In this document: positions 1-8,795 of the stretch, piece by piece
How positions within the stretch are numbered: the stretch's first letter is position 1
How the letters are laid out: the number at the start of each line of letters is the position of its first letter
NCBI GenBank assembly: GCA_964443135.1
Contig: CAYUBQ010000012.1
Coordinates: 18,977-82,976, forward strand
Direction of reading: 5' to 3'
Origin: JAIPEI01 sp964443135
Lineage (GTDB): Bacteria > Desulfobacterota > DSM-4660 > Desulfatiglandales > HGW-15
DNA: 64,000 nt
The notes under the pieces: model-generated
The model's input: the letters and a program-made list of their open reading frames with translations, nothing else
Told to the model about the DNA's origin: nothing
Database searches by the model: none
Position numbers and translations under genes: made by a program

Positions 1-122
1 CGGATCTCACGGGGGTCCGCCCACTGGAGCCGCTCGAGCGTTTTCAGCGCCCGGAAGGTGTACCGGCCGCACAGCCTCTCGTGCAGGGGGAAGATCAGGT
101 GCCTGACCAGACCGGTGTGCAA
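1..122 (-). CDS. CapK/phenylacetate-CoA-ligase-like protein, N-terminal fragment
   Basis: Only the first 40 or so codons are in the window; the gene runs off the left edge. The reading frame from TTG at 122-120 is open to position 1 and encodes LVRHLIFPLHERLCGRYT followed by an RALKTLERLQW-type stretch. This is typical of the N-terminus of CapK-like adenylate-forming enzymes (phenylacetate-CoA ligase relatives) found in polysaccharide loci. An AAGGA sequence lies about 9 nt upstream of the TTG. The preceding gene ends at 160, so the two are co-oriented and closely spaced. An ATG overlapping that stop (163-161) opens a different frame that closes quickly, which argues for the TTG. The family call rests on a short stretch and is tentative. 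Confidence 0.5.
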   Translation of the reverse strand, partial: MHTGLVRHLIFPLHERLCGRYTFRALKTLERLQWADPREI

Positions 123-159
123 GGCTCCGTTTCCTTTCGAAGGAGAGCGGGACCGAAGG

Positions 160-2844
160 TCATCGGGCCGCCTCCGAGGCCGGGGGTGCGTCGTCCTCGG
201 CCAGAGCGCCGGCGACGCGGGTCCCGTGGCGTCCGGTGACCCGGAGGGAGGAGTTCACGGTGAACGGCCGCCACGGGGTTCGAAGATCGGAGGCCACCGA
301 AAAGGATTTTCCGTCATCCGTCACCAGAAGGACCTCCCGCGTCAGGGGAAACCGCCGCCACCGAAGCTCCATGCGGGCGGCCTCCCCCTCCTCCAGAGGG
401 GAGACGAAGTAGAACTCCCTCTCGTAGTCCCCCATGCGGAGGCTTCCGCGAACCCGCCCCCCGCTCCAGGGCCGGGTCCAGAAGGAGAGACCCTCCGAGC
501 GGAGGGCCGGGATCATCCCCCGCTTGCCCGCCCGGAACTCGATCAACACCCGGCCGCTCTCGCAGAAGCGATCCCTCCCGGGCACCGCGACCCGCCACTC
601 CCCGGACCTCTGCACCGCCCGCTCGGTGTCCCGGTCCCGGTCGGGGACCCGGGGGGTGTCGAGGTGCCGGGGACCCAGCCGCCCGCCCAGGTCCGTCTCG
701 TTCCCGTAAGGGTCCCGCAGCACCAGGCGGAGGGTGTAGCGCCGCTCCGGGGCCAGTTCGCGGAGCAGTACCTCGGGGCGGGTGCTGTAGAGGTGGGAGC
801 GGCTCACCCTCTCCTCCGGATCCCCTTCCGCCGAGTAGTGGACCGTGAGCTCGGCCACCTCCGGGTGCCGGGCGGTGCTGACCACGCCCGCACGCAGGGT
901 CCCGGCGAACCCGTCCATGACCGGCACGATGCGGACATCCACGTGGTCCCGGGAGGCCACCCCGGGCGGGGAGGTGTCCGGCACGGTGCGGCGCAGGTCC
1001 GGGTGGTAGAGCGGATCGCCCAGGAGCGAGGTGGACCAGTTCACGTGAAAGGTGGAGCGCAGGAAGCACTCGCCCAGGTCCCGGCCCCGAAACAGGTAGT
1101 GCATGAGGATCCGGTTGTCCCAGAAGGTGGTGTTGGTGATGTGGGGTCCCCCGCCGTACGCGGGCCCCCCGCACGCACTCACGCTCACTCCCCGATCCAC
1201 CTGGCGCCAGATGCCCGCGTGCCTCCCCATGTTCCAGCCGTTGCTGCTCGCGACCGTGTAGTCCATGCCGCCCGGGTAGTAGCCGTGGACGCCCTCTTCC
1301 CCGGTCGACTCCGAGCCGGGCACGTCCTCCGGCGGGCGGGCCATGAACGGGAGGCTGCGCCGCGGAGGGGCCACGAACCCCAGGGTCTCCAACTCCTCCA
1401 CGCCCCACAGGTTCTTCTCCGCGGCCTCCTCGAGGCGGGCGCCGAGGTCGAGCTCCTCCCCGGGAGGACGGCTCCGCCGAACCCGGCGGTCCATCCCGGG
1501 GCGCAGGTACCGGGAGGCGTACACCGCATAGTCCACCTGGCGCCGGGCCTCCACGGGCCCTTCCCCGTCGATCCGGCTCACCCCGTACGCGAAGAAATGG
1601 GAGGGCACCTGCCGGCGCTGCTCCGGAAGCGGGTCCGGATTGTGGGGTCGAGGGGATTTGTTGCCCGCCAGGTACCCGTACGCATCCGGGTGCATGTAGG
1701 GGTTCCACCGCCTCCCGGTCAAGGGGGCCCGCATGGCGGTGGTGATGCGGTGATTGCGGACCCCCCGGTCGGCGTCCGGCCCCCCGGCCATGTACATGGA
1801 CCCCACCGGCGGCCGGATGGGGAACCCCCATCCGTAGTAGAGTGTCTGCAGCCGGTTCTCCAGGGAGGCCAGGTCCCCGTGGTCCCGCGGCGAGGGCGTC
1901 ACGCCGCGCTCCAGGCCGAACACCCCCTCGCAGGCATAGGGCAGCCCGTGACAAACCACGATGTAGAGCAGGTGCTCCTTCAGGCTGGTGCCGTCGGGCC
2001 CTGCGTTCCCGGGGTCCTCCAGGAAGCGCTTCACCGGCAGGAGCACGTCCTCTCTTAAGTGAAGATCGTCCCGGATCTCGTCGGGCCCGGTCTCGGAAAA
2101 GAGAAAGTCGTCCCGATCGTGGCAGAGGAAGGTCAGGTCCCGTTTCTGCCGGCCGGCCCCGTCCCGGGCCTGGACCCGCACCTCCACCGTGCCTCGGGCG
2201 TGGGCGTGGGCGTCGAAGCGGTAGCAGCGGCCCCGGCCGGGCTCCACCTCGGGGTGGACGATGCGGCGTCCCTTCTTCACGGGTGCGCCGGTGACCCTCG
2301 GTGAGACCGTCACCCAGTCGTCCGAGCCCAGGGCGCGGCACGCCACGGACACCGAGCTCCAGTCGACTCCCGTCTCCCCCGGCTCGATCGCCACCTCCAC
2401 CTTTCTGGAGTCCCGCGCCCACTCCCCCGGCCCGGGACCCGCACCTTTACCCGCAAACACGACCCCGTCCTTGTTGTCCTGACTCTTCTCCTCGATCACC
2501 CAGTGGTTCAGGTGGTCCTTTCCGTGCACACACCGCAGGCCCAGAACATGGGGCCTCTTTCCCGTTTGCGGATCCGTGTGCATCCGGACGTAGTGCTCGG
2601 CCACCTCCCTGGAGTCCTGCCCGGGATCGGACCCTTCCACGTCCCGGGTCCAGTCCGCGTTGTAGAGCACCAGGACCCGGTCGGGTCCGGCCTGAAAAGG
2701 CGTCAGGGGACCGGGGGCCGTCTCCGCGGCGCAGCTCGCCGGAAACAGGGCTGCGAACGACCACGCCGCCAGGCCCAGCAGGCCGGAGAGGGGCAGGAAT
2801 CGCCCCTTACCCCTGAAGCGCGGCGCGGCGGTAGACCCGCTCAT
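160..2844 (-). CDS. TIGR03790-like secreted protein (exosortase-genome family)
   Basis: 894 residues. A hydrophobic export segment spans roughly residues 16-38. The body has the signature blocks of TIGR03790 proteins: an early strand DRVLVLYNADW, a block YIVVCHGLP, the RIDGEGP...VDYAVYA block, a GYYPGGMDYTVASSNGW block, and a late LLGDPLYHPDL block. TIGR03790 is an uncharacterised family reported only from genomes that also encode exosortases, which agrees with the exosortase gene in this window. The C-terminal third (about residues 620-890) is additional and looks like beta-sandwich material. The start overlaps the end of the upstream glycosyltransferase gene by 38 nt. It may act on the cell surface or in the periplasm; the activity is unknown. 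Confidence 0.75.
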   Translation of the reverse strand: MSGSTAAPRFRGKGRFLPLSGLLGLAAWSFAALFPASCAAETAPGPLTPFQAGPDRVLVLYNADWTRDVEGSDPGQDSREVAEHYVRMHTDPQTGKRPHVLGLRCVHGKDHLNHWVIEEKSQDNKDGVVFAGKGAGPGPGEWARDSRKVEVAIEPGETGVDWSSVSVACRALGSDDWVTVSPRVTGAPVKKGRRIVHPEVEPGRGRCYRFDAHAHARGTVEVRVQARDGAGRQKRDLTFLCHDRDDFLFSETGPDEIRDDLHLREDVLLPVKRFLEDPGNAGPDGTSLKEHLLYIVVCHGLPYACEGVFGLERGVTPSPRDHGDLASLENRLQTLYYGWGFPIRPPVGSMYMAGGPDADRGVRNHRITTAMRAPLTGRRWNPYMHPDAYGYLAGNKSPRPHNPDPLPEQRRQVPSHFFAYGVSRIDGEGPVEARRQVDYAVYASRYLRPGMDRRVRRSRPPGEELDLGARLEEAAEKNLWGVEELETLGFVAPPRRSLPFMARPPEDVPGSESTGEEGVHGYYPGGMDYTVASSNGWNMGRHAGIWRQVDRGVSVSACGGPAYGGGPHITNTTFWDNRILMHYLFRGRDLGECFLRSTFHVNWSTSLLGDPLYHPDLRRTVPDTSPPGVASRDHVDVRIVPVMDGFAGTLRAGVVSTARHPEVAELTVHYSAEGDPEERVSRSHLYSTRPEVLLRELAPERRYTLRLVLRDPYGNETDLGGRLGPRHLDTPRVPDRDRDTERAVQRSGEWRVAVPGRDRFCESGRVLIEFRAGKRGMIPALRSEGLSFWTRPWSGGRVRGSLRMGDYEREFYFVSPLEEGEAARMELRWRRFPLTREVLLVTDDGKSFSVASDLRTPWRPFTVNSSLRVTGRHGTRVAGALAEDDAPPASEAAR

Positions 2845-3904
2845 ACGCCCTCACCATCCCTTCCACGCCGAACCTCTGCACCGCCTCCTCCCTGGCCGCC
2901 CTGCCGTGAGCGGCGCGCAGCTCCCCGTGCGACAGGTACCGTTCGATCCCTTCGGCCAGGGCCCGCACGTCCCCCACGGGGAAGAGCAGGCCGGTCCTCT
3001 GGTGATCCACGAGCTCCGGGTTCCCCCCCGTGCGGGTGGCGATCGCCGGCAGGCCCGAGGCCATGGCCTCCAGGAGGGTGTTGGAGATGCCCTCGTTGAT
3101 GGAGGGCAGGACAAAGAGGTCCATCGCGCGCAGCAGCTCCGGGACGTCCTGCCGGCTGCCCAGGAACCAAACCCCCTCGCCGGCTGCGGGCTCCAGGTTC
3201 CGTCGCTCGGCCCCGTCCCCCACCACGAGCAGGCAGGCCTCGGGGCGGCGGCGGCGGACCGCGGCAAAGGCCTCGAGCAGGGTGCGGTGGTCCTTGATCG
3301 GGTCCAGGCGGCCGACGGTGCCCACCACCGGTGCGCCGGCCGGGAGGTTCAGCGCCTTCCGGAGCGCCGCGGCCGGTCCCGGCGCGTAAACCTTCGTGTC
3401 GATGCCGTTGTAGACCTGGGTCACCGGCTTTCGGACGCGGACCTCTCTTTCCAGCCACTTCTCCATGCGTCTCGAGACGCAGGTGTACTCCCGCACCCAG
3501 CGGGACAGGAACCTCCGGGTCCGGACCCGCCTGGGATCGCTCCCGTCCGGATCCTGCATCTCCCATCCGTGCTCCCCGTGCACCACGGCGCGAAACCCGA
3601 TCATCCGTCCGGCCAGGACCCCTTCCAGCCCGCCCCAGTTGCGGGTGTGCACCACGTCCGGCCGGAGCGACCGGATCTCCCTTGCGAGCCGTCCCACGAA
3701 CCGGAGCGAGTTTCCCGGCGGCTTGAAGAGCTCCAGGATCCGGGTACCCGGCGGAACCAGCCGTGCCGATGCGCCGTTGCGGGAGAGGCAGAGCACCACG
3801 GGCTCGATGTCCGCCGACGCGTGCCGGATCAGGGCGGCGATTCCCTTTTCCAGGCCGCCGGTCCCGAAGGAGTGGAGCACGTGCACGACGCGCAGCCTTT
3901 TCAC
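2807..3904 (-). CDS. XrtA/PEP-CTERM-associated GT4 glycosyltransferase (TIGR03088 type)
   Basis: 365 residues from a GTG start that overlaps the upstream stop codon (GTGA, 3901-3904). It begins KRLRVVHVLHSFGTGGLEKG and contains VHTRNWGGLEG, VVHGEHGWEMQDPDG and QVYNGIDTKVY blocks. These are characteristic of the sugar transferase subfamily tied to exosortase A EPS loci. The C-terminal half has the GT4 donor site (VGTVGRLDPIKDH; LPSINEGISNTLLEAMASG with the E-x7-E pattern). It is a cytoplasmic or membrane-peripheral enzyme adding one sugar of the EPS repeat. Donor and acceptor cannot be read from sequence. The longer open frame reaching 4777 is a shadow of the lyase gene upstream. Confidence 0.9.
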   Translation of the reverse strand: MKRLRVVHVLHSFGTGGLEKGIAALIRHASADIEPVVLCLSRNGASARLVPPGTRILELFKPPGNSLRFVGRLAREIRSLRPDVVHTRNWGGLEGVLAGRMIGFRAVVHGEHGWEMQDPDGSDPRRVRTRRFLSRWVREYTCVSRRMEKWLEREVRVRKPVTQVYNGIDTKVYAPGPAAALRKALNLPAGAPVVGTVGRLDPIKDHRTLLEAFAAVRRRRPEACLLVVGDGAERRNLEPAAGEGVWFLGSRQDVPELLRAMDLFVLPSINEGISNTLLEAMASGLPAIATRTGGNPELVDHQRTGLLFPVGDVRALAEGIERYLSHGELRAAHGRAAREEAVQRFGVEGMVRAYERVYRRAALQG

Positions 3905-6771
3905 TGCCGCACCGTCACCGAGGCCGGATTGGACAGGCCGCTCTGGTTGGAGGAGGCGTCGTAGCTCCGGACGGCGAACCAGTATGTTCCGGGCCCGAGG
4001 CCCTGAATGGTCATGGTCTCCGACATCCCGGGCCTGGAAGGCGGCGGCTCGCCGGCCAGGTTGTCGGCGAAGTTCCAGCTCCGCTTTCTGCCGCGCTCGT
4101 GGTCGAAGTCGAATTGCTCGCGGGAGACGATGGGAAGGGCCGCCTGCTTGACCTGGTACCACACCGCCCGGCCCGAGTCGTCCGACGGTGCCGACCAGGA
4201 AAGGGTCACCGTTCCGGGCCCTGCGGGTGCGGCCTCGAGGTCGGTCACGGGCGACGGGGGGGAGGCGTCCTGCCGGGGCTCGGCAAAGGCGCGGAACAGG
4301 AGGCTCACGCTGGAGACGTCGTCGTTCTTCTTGCTGCTGCTCACATGGGCGAACCGGTAGACCTCGTCCTCCGCGGCCTTGGGCAGGGTCCACCAGTTCA
4401 CCTTGCTCCCCTTGTCCCAGAGGGATCCGGCCCCTTCCAGCAGGTGGGGCCGTCCGCTCAGGAGCCACCCCGCCGCCACGGCGTTCACCAGGCGCCGGCT
4501 GTACCAGCCGTCGTGCTTGCCGGGCCTCCCGGGGCGGCAGTGCTCGTTCCAGTCCCAGTACCGCGGGGGGTTGCACGCGCCGTCGGGCGTGGGGAACCCG
4601 ATGGTCGTGTAGGCGTGGGCCTGGCCGCACGATCGGCTCACACAGTAGCTCAGGGCGGCCTCCGCAAAGGCGACCACGTAGTCTCGGGCGTCCTCGTCGC
4701 CGGTGAGCAGGTAGTACTGGTGCATGCCCATGGCGACGATGGCCTGCTGCCACCCGCCGATGGTGGTCAGCTCCCACGAGCCGTACTCCTGGGAGAAGGG
4801 GTGGCCGTTCTCATCCACAGCGATGCCCTTTTCCTCAACCAGCCGCTTGATGGCCTCCGGGCACTTCCCGGCCTCCAGGATGCCCTTGAACTTGGCCAGC
4901 CACCTGGTCTTGCGGACGAACCCCCGCTCGTCCCGCGTGGGGTCCTCCAGGATCAGCCGGGCCACGCGGGTCATCGGGGCGCCGGTCTCCTCCGACCGCG
5001 TGATGGCATGGGCCCGGGTCAGCGCGCAGAAGTGGCGTCCGATCCCCCGCATGCCCCAGGGGTTGGTCTCGTACTCCCCGGGTGTCGCCTGGCCGTACTG
5101 CTCGCGATAGCGCTCGCAGAGGTCCAGGAGCGCCTCCAGGGCCTCCGGGTCCCCGGTCAGGAGGTACCAGTTGCCCAGACCCACGCCGTAGTCGTGGCAC
5201 CCGTCCGCCCTTCCCCGGCACAGCCACCGCACCATGCCGTGCACCTTCTCCCGCATGGGCCTCCCTTTTCCCCAGTGCCACCCCTTCCAGCCCATCACCG
5301 TGTCGTGGACCACGAACCCCTCGGTGCGGGGGGCGTAGTGGTACTTCATGTAGTCCGCCCAGGCCGCCGCCCGGTCCAGCCAGCCCCGCTGCCCCGTGCG
5401 CGCGTACTGCACGGTCAGGCCGCGCAGCTGGTCGGCCTCGGACACCTCGTGCACGTTCAGGAACTGCCGGTGAAAGTCCGGCTGGGCCTGGTGTGCCCGC
5501 GGCTGCCTCTTTTCCTCGTCCCACCGCTTCCACCCCCACGCCCGGTAGGTCTCCTTCTCGTCCTCCAGGCTCCCGAAAGGACCGATGCCCAGGCCGTCGT
5601 GCTCGGCGTACCAGTCCGAGGGACACCGTGCGTGGAGGGGTGTCTCCGCGAGAAAGGTCCACGCCGCCATGTCGTCGAAGGGCTTCTCTCCCAAGGCCAG
5701 AAACACCCGGGTCCCCTTGAAGCTCATGTCCGAGAGCCAGTAGGCCGTTCCGCCCTGCTCCAGGTTGGTGTAGTAGGTGCCCGACTTGCTCTGGTCCACG
5801 TGCTCGTCCTTTCGGGGGACGAAGGCGATCCGCAGGACCTTTTCCTCCGCCTCCAGGCAGGGACCGGCGTTCTTGAACGCACCCTGGTGGCGCACGTGCA
5901 GGAACCCGTTTCCGTCGCCGGACCGAAAGGCCAGGCTGCGGTCCCGGACCTCGTGCCCGGCGGCGGCCGGGGCCTCGAGATCCATCCAGGCCTCCCGGAC
6001 GTGCAGGTTCTGTCCCTGCTCGTCCCGTGAGTTCTTGAGCAGGTGCTCGAACTGCACCGCACTGGAACCCGCGTCCAGGGTCACGCGAAGGGTGTAGCCG
6101 AAGCCGGCCAGGGGACGCCCCGATTCCTCCTCCACGTACGGCCCCTTCATGCACAGGGTGGTGCGGACGGGTCCGCGCACGTCGTACGAGACGCTCTCCG
6201 GGTCCCCCGCTCGGAACCGGGCGCCGTCCGCCAGGGTCACGCCGGGGTGGCCGCCGGAGCCCAGGACGCGCTTTCCGAGGCGGCTGACGCGGTGGATCCC
6301 GTCAAAGCCCTTCTTGCGGACCGTGATCTCCAGGACATCGTTGGTCAGCACCACTGCGTCCTCCCGCTCGCGAACGACGACCGGGTGATCGACGGGCGGC
6401 GTGTCCCCTCCCTTTTCCAAATGCAGCCGCAGGGTCTTCCCGGCGGGGATGTCCACCGGGAAGTCCAGCAGGGCCCAGTGGACCGTGCCGTCGGCGTGGG
6501 AGGAGAGCCGCGAGGCCTGCAGGGGGATCGGGCTCCCGTCCTCGTCCCGCAACACGAGCTCGCCGAGCTTCGCCACGCTTCCCGGGGGGAGGGGAACGCC
6601 TCCCCTGGCCACCGCGTTCTCCCGCGCCGCCCCCGGGAACTTCGCGGCCCGGGGGTTTTCCACCCCGATGGGGACCTGCAGCCCGCCCGCCTCGGCAGCC
6701 GGGACGAGGAGCAGGAGCGCAGCGAGGGCCGCAGCCCATCGGGCCCGTCTCGGTCTCGGTCTAGGAGTCAT
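3901..6771 (-). CDS. Secreted PcRGLX/YetA-like (exo-rhamnogalacturonan lyase-like) protein with Fn3 domain
   Basis: 956 residues from the ATG at 6771, which gives a clean signal peptide (arginine-rich n-region, then WAAALAALLLLVPAAEA). An upstream in-frame extension to 6879 lacks this and is rejected. The first domain (about 28-130) resembles the PcRGLX/YetA N-terminal RIFT-barrel: RGGVPLPPGSV, PLQASRLSSHADGTVHWALL. A central region and an alpha/alpha-barrel-like region rich in Trp, His and Tyr follow (about 380-800). A fibronectin type III domain ends the protein (SPVTDLEAAPAGPGTVTLSW ... YWFAVRSYDASSNQSG). The named family relative is a PL26 exo-rhamnogalacturonan lyase, so this may trim or edit the EPS outside the cytoplasm. 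Catalytic residues were not verified. The gene overlaps its upstream neighbour by 11 nt and its downstream neighbour by 4 nt. Confidence 0.7.
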   Translation of the reverse strand: MTPRPRPRRARWAAALAALLLLVPAAEAGGLQVPIGVENPRAAKFPGAARENAVARGGVPLPPGSVAKLGELVLRDEDGSPIPLQASRLSSHADGTVHWALLDFPVDIPAGKTLRLHLEKGGDTPPVDHPVVVREREDAVVLTNDVLEITVRKKGFDGIHRVSRLGKRVLGSGGHPGVTLADGARFRAGDPESVSYDVRGPVRTTLCMKGPYVEEESGRPLAGFGYTLRVTLDAGSSAVQFEHLLKNSRDEQGQNLHVREAWMDLEAPAAAGHEVRDRSLAFRSGDGNGFLHVRHQGAFKNAGPCLEAEEKVLRIAFVPRKDEHVDQSKSGTYYTNLEQGGTAYWLSDMSFKGTRVFLALGEKPFDDMAAWTFLAETPLHARCPSDWYAEHDGLGIGPFGSLEDEKETYRAWGWKRWDEEKRQPRAHQAQPDFHRQFLNVHEVSEADQLRGLTVQYARTGQRGWLDRAAAWADYMKYHYAPRTEGFVVHDTVMGWKGWHWGKGRPMREKVHGMVRWLCRGRADGCHDYGVGLGNWYLLTGDPEALEALLDLCERYREQYGQATPGEYETNPWGMRGIGRHFCALTRAHAITRSEETGAPMTRVARLILEDPTRDERGFVRKTRWLAKFKGILEAGKCPEAIKRLVEEKGIAVDENGHPFSQEYGSWELTTIGGWQQAIVAMGMHQYYLLTGDEDARDYVVAFAEAALSYCVSRSCGQAHAYTTIGFPTPDGACNPPRYWDWNEHCRPGRPGKHDGWYSRRLVNAVAAGWLLSGRPHLLEGAGSLWDKGSKVNWWTLPKAAEDEVYRFAHVSSSKKNDDVSSVSLLFRAFAEPRQDASPPSPVTDLEAAPAGPGTVTLSWSAPSDDSGRAVWYQVKQAALPIVSREQFDFDHERGRKRSWNFADNLAGEPPPSRPGMSETMTIQGLGPGTYWFAVRSYDASSNQSGLSNPASVTVRQ

Positions 6772-8674
6772 GTTCGATCTCGAGCTCCTCGGCAATGGCG
6801 TCGTAGTTCTCGATGAACCGTGCGGCATACTCCACCATGAGCCTCTGCCGCTCCTCCGGGGGGAGGAACCGGTCTGCATAGCCGTTCACGGGCTGCGCCT
6901 CGGGCCAGTCGGTTCGATGGAGCCGCACGATCCGAATGCCGTCGACCCTCAAGGGATCGTCCGGGAACATGATCCGTTCTTGACAGCTGGTCAGATACAC
7001 GTCCCCGTTGGGGGCCACGTCGGGGCAGGACTGGAGCGAGCCGAAGAAGGCCACCGGGTCGTCCCCCCACTCGGGGCGCCCCCCCTCTCCGCCCATCTGC
7101 CGGGTCCGGGCCAGACTGGTGACAAAGCCGTCGTGGTAGCGCCGGATGCCGGCGGCGTCCCACCCCCCGTTGTAGACGGCACCCGTCCGAGGACACTGGA
7201 CCTGGAAGCAGGTGGTCTCGAACTTCAGGGTCGTTGCGTCCGCCGGGCCGTCGGTTCCTGTCTGAAGCGCCTTCTGGAGCTCCCGGTACCCGTCCGGTCG
7301 CTTGGCCTCGTGCTCCCACGCGGCCGTGCTGTCATAGAGCATCTGGAGGGTCCCGCGCCGGGGGTGGAAGCGGAAGAGCTTTCCCGGACCGCCCAAGCTT
7401 CCCGTGTGCTTGCAGGCGTAGATCCACCCGTCGAAACGACCGCAGACGGCGGAGTGCCGGTCCCGCTCGACGTCCCGGGGAAACGTCTCGGGCCGCTCGA
7501 CAGGGCCGAGGTCCTCTCCGGTGGCAATGTCCACGGCGTGGACCCCGGCGAAGTCGCCGGTCCCGCGGCGGGTCCTCAGATAGGTCGTTTTCCCGTCCGG
7601 GGACAGGAGGATCTTCGTGCCGACCCGCGGGGACGCCGCGATGGTCGCCAGATCCGCCGCCGCGACCGGCGTGGTTCGGACGGCAAAACGACAGGGTGCA
7701 CGCCTTCCCCCTTCGCGTATCGGCTCCGCGCCCACCTGCTCGTACAGCCTCCCGTGGTCCAAAAAGGCCGGAAGCAGCATCCTCCGCCCCTCCACACGGT
7801 AGGGCAGGAGCTTCTCCACGAAGCGGAGCACGTAGGGACCGGACAACCTGCCGTGGCGCCTCCGGCCCGTTCCCTGGATGAAGAACACGCGGCCGGTCAC
7901 CGGATCGACCGTCAGCCACCGGCTGCCGCTGGTCCTGGCCGGCTGCAAGCCGGCGCGGCCGTCCAGGCCGTCCCGCCCCAGATCCACCGGCGGATCGCCG
8001 TTGTAGACGAAGGCGTCGCCGTGTTTCCCGATGGGTACCCTCCTGCTCGGGGGCATCCAGCCCACGTACGAGATCTCGCGGGTCTCGGGGTCCACGTGGT
8101 ACAGGCCGAACTTGGCCGCGGCATAGATGTCCGAAACCTTCTCGCCCATGGGCGCGTACACCAGAGGCTGCGACTTGATCCAGGGGTGGTAGTGCGTCGC
8201 CTTGTAGAACGGGCAGGCCTTTTTGCCTTCGGGGATCACCGCGACCTCCTCCCAGCCCCACCGGCCGGGAGACATGGTAAACGTTCCGTAACGGGCCCGC
8301 TTGCGCAGCTGGTAGGAGGGTCCGGCCCAGTGCTCGCCCCACTCGCGCCTGTAGTCGGCCTCCCGCTCCGACAGGTTCTTGGTGTAGGGCCGGCTCCCCT
8401 CTTTCCAGTCACTCAGCTCCCAGGCGTTGCCTTCCGAGTCCGTCACCCGGATGGTTTCGGCCGGCCCGTCCCTCGGGCCTGCGAAACCGGAGGCCGGCAA
8501 AGCGGCCCAGACGATCAAAGCGAAAAGGGCGGACCCAATCACGATGGAGTCGCAAAAGGCCTGGAACCCTGAGCTCTGCCCCAGGCATTTCAATGAGTTA
8601 CGGGGTCTCCAGCGGCGGGTGAGCGGGTTTTTTGCGAATCCTTCAATCATCTGTTTCAAAGGGTTTGATCTCAT
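6761..8674 (-). CDS. Large secreted protein of unknown function, possible beta-propeller
   Basis: 637 residues; family not recognised. A hydrophobic export segment lies near residues 46-64 (IGSALFALIVWAALPASGFA) after an unusually long basic N-terminus. A GTG at 8542 would give a conventional short signal peptide, so the start is uncertain. The mature part is rich in Trp, Tyr, Gly and Asp, and has recurring hairpins ending in phrases such as YHVDPETREISYVGWMP, LTVDPVTGRVFF, LSPDGKTTYL and VAPNGDVYLTS. These resemble blades of a secreted beta-propeller. Its stop overlaps the start of the lyase-like gene by 11 nt, so the two are probably translated together and may act on the same glycan. A terminator-like hairpin lies upstream (8757-8793), so it may have its own promoter. 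Confidence 0.6.
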   Translation of the reverse strand: MRSNPLKQMIEGFAKNPLTRRWRPRNSLKCLGQSSGFQAFCDSIVIGSALFALIVWAALPASGFAGPRDGPAETIRVTDSEGNAWELSDWKEGSRPYTKNLSEREADYRREWGEHWAGPSYQLRKRARYGTFTMSPGRWGWEEVAVIPEGKKACPFYKATHYHPWIKSQPLVYAPMGEKVSDIYAAAKFGLYHVDPETREISYVGWMPPSRRVPIGKHGDAFVYNGDPPVDLGRDGLDGRAGLQPARTSGSRWLTVDPVTGRVFFIQGTGRRRHGRLSGPYVLRFVEKLLPYRVEGRRMLLPAFLDHGRLYEQVGAEPIREGGRRAPCRFAVRTTPVAAADLATIAASPRVGTKILLSPDGKTTYLRTRRGTGDFAGVHAVDIATGEDLGPVERPETFPRDVERDRHSAVCGRFDGWIYACKHTGSLGGPGKLFRFHPRRGTLQMLYDSTAAWEHEAKRPDGYRELQKALQTGTDGPADATTLKFETTCFQVQCPRTGAVYNGGWDAAGIRRYHDGFVTSLARTRQMGGEGGRPEWGDDPVAFFGSLQSCPDVAPNGDVYLTSCQERIMFPDDPLRVDGIRIVRLHRTDWPEAQPVNGYADRFLPPEERQRLMVEYAARFIENYDAIAEELEIEHDS

Positions 8675-8756
8675 AACGCAATCTCTCTGCTGCTCTTCAT
8701 ATCCGTTCTTTGCACAGCGAACGGGCTTGCTTTCCGGCCACGAATGATGTGATGTG

Positions 8757-8793
8757 AAAAAGCGCTGACCTTTGCCATTGACGCACTCAGCGC
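8757..8793 (-). terminator. Rho-independent terminator-like hairpin after the sulfotransferase gene
   Basis: On the minus strand, GCGCTGA (8793-8787) pairs with TCAGCGC (8768-8762) across an 18-nt loop and is followed directly by a run of five T. It lies 2 nt after the sulfotransferase stop codon. The stem is short and the loop long, so termination may be partial. The next gene downstream begins at 8674. Confidence 0.45.
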
Positions 8794-8795
8794 AT

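Noticed and set aside
58..2058. 666-aa plus-strand open frame opposite the TIGR03790 gene
   Set aside because: It is the antisense shadow of a well-supported minus-strand gene; its Pro/Arg/Gly/His-rich sequence has no motif.
160..2844. Lipoprotein signal at Cys38 of the TIGR03790-like protein
   Set aside because: The residue at -3 is proline (PASC), so the lipobox is not convincing; a normal signal peptide or anchor is as likely.
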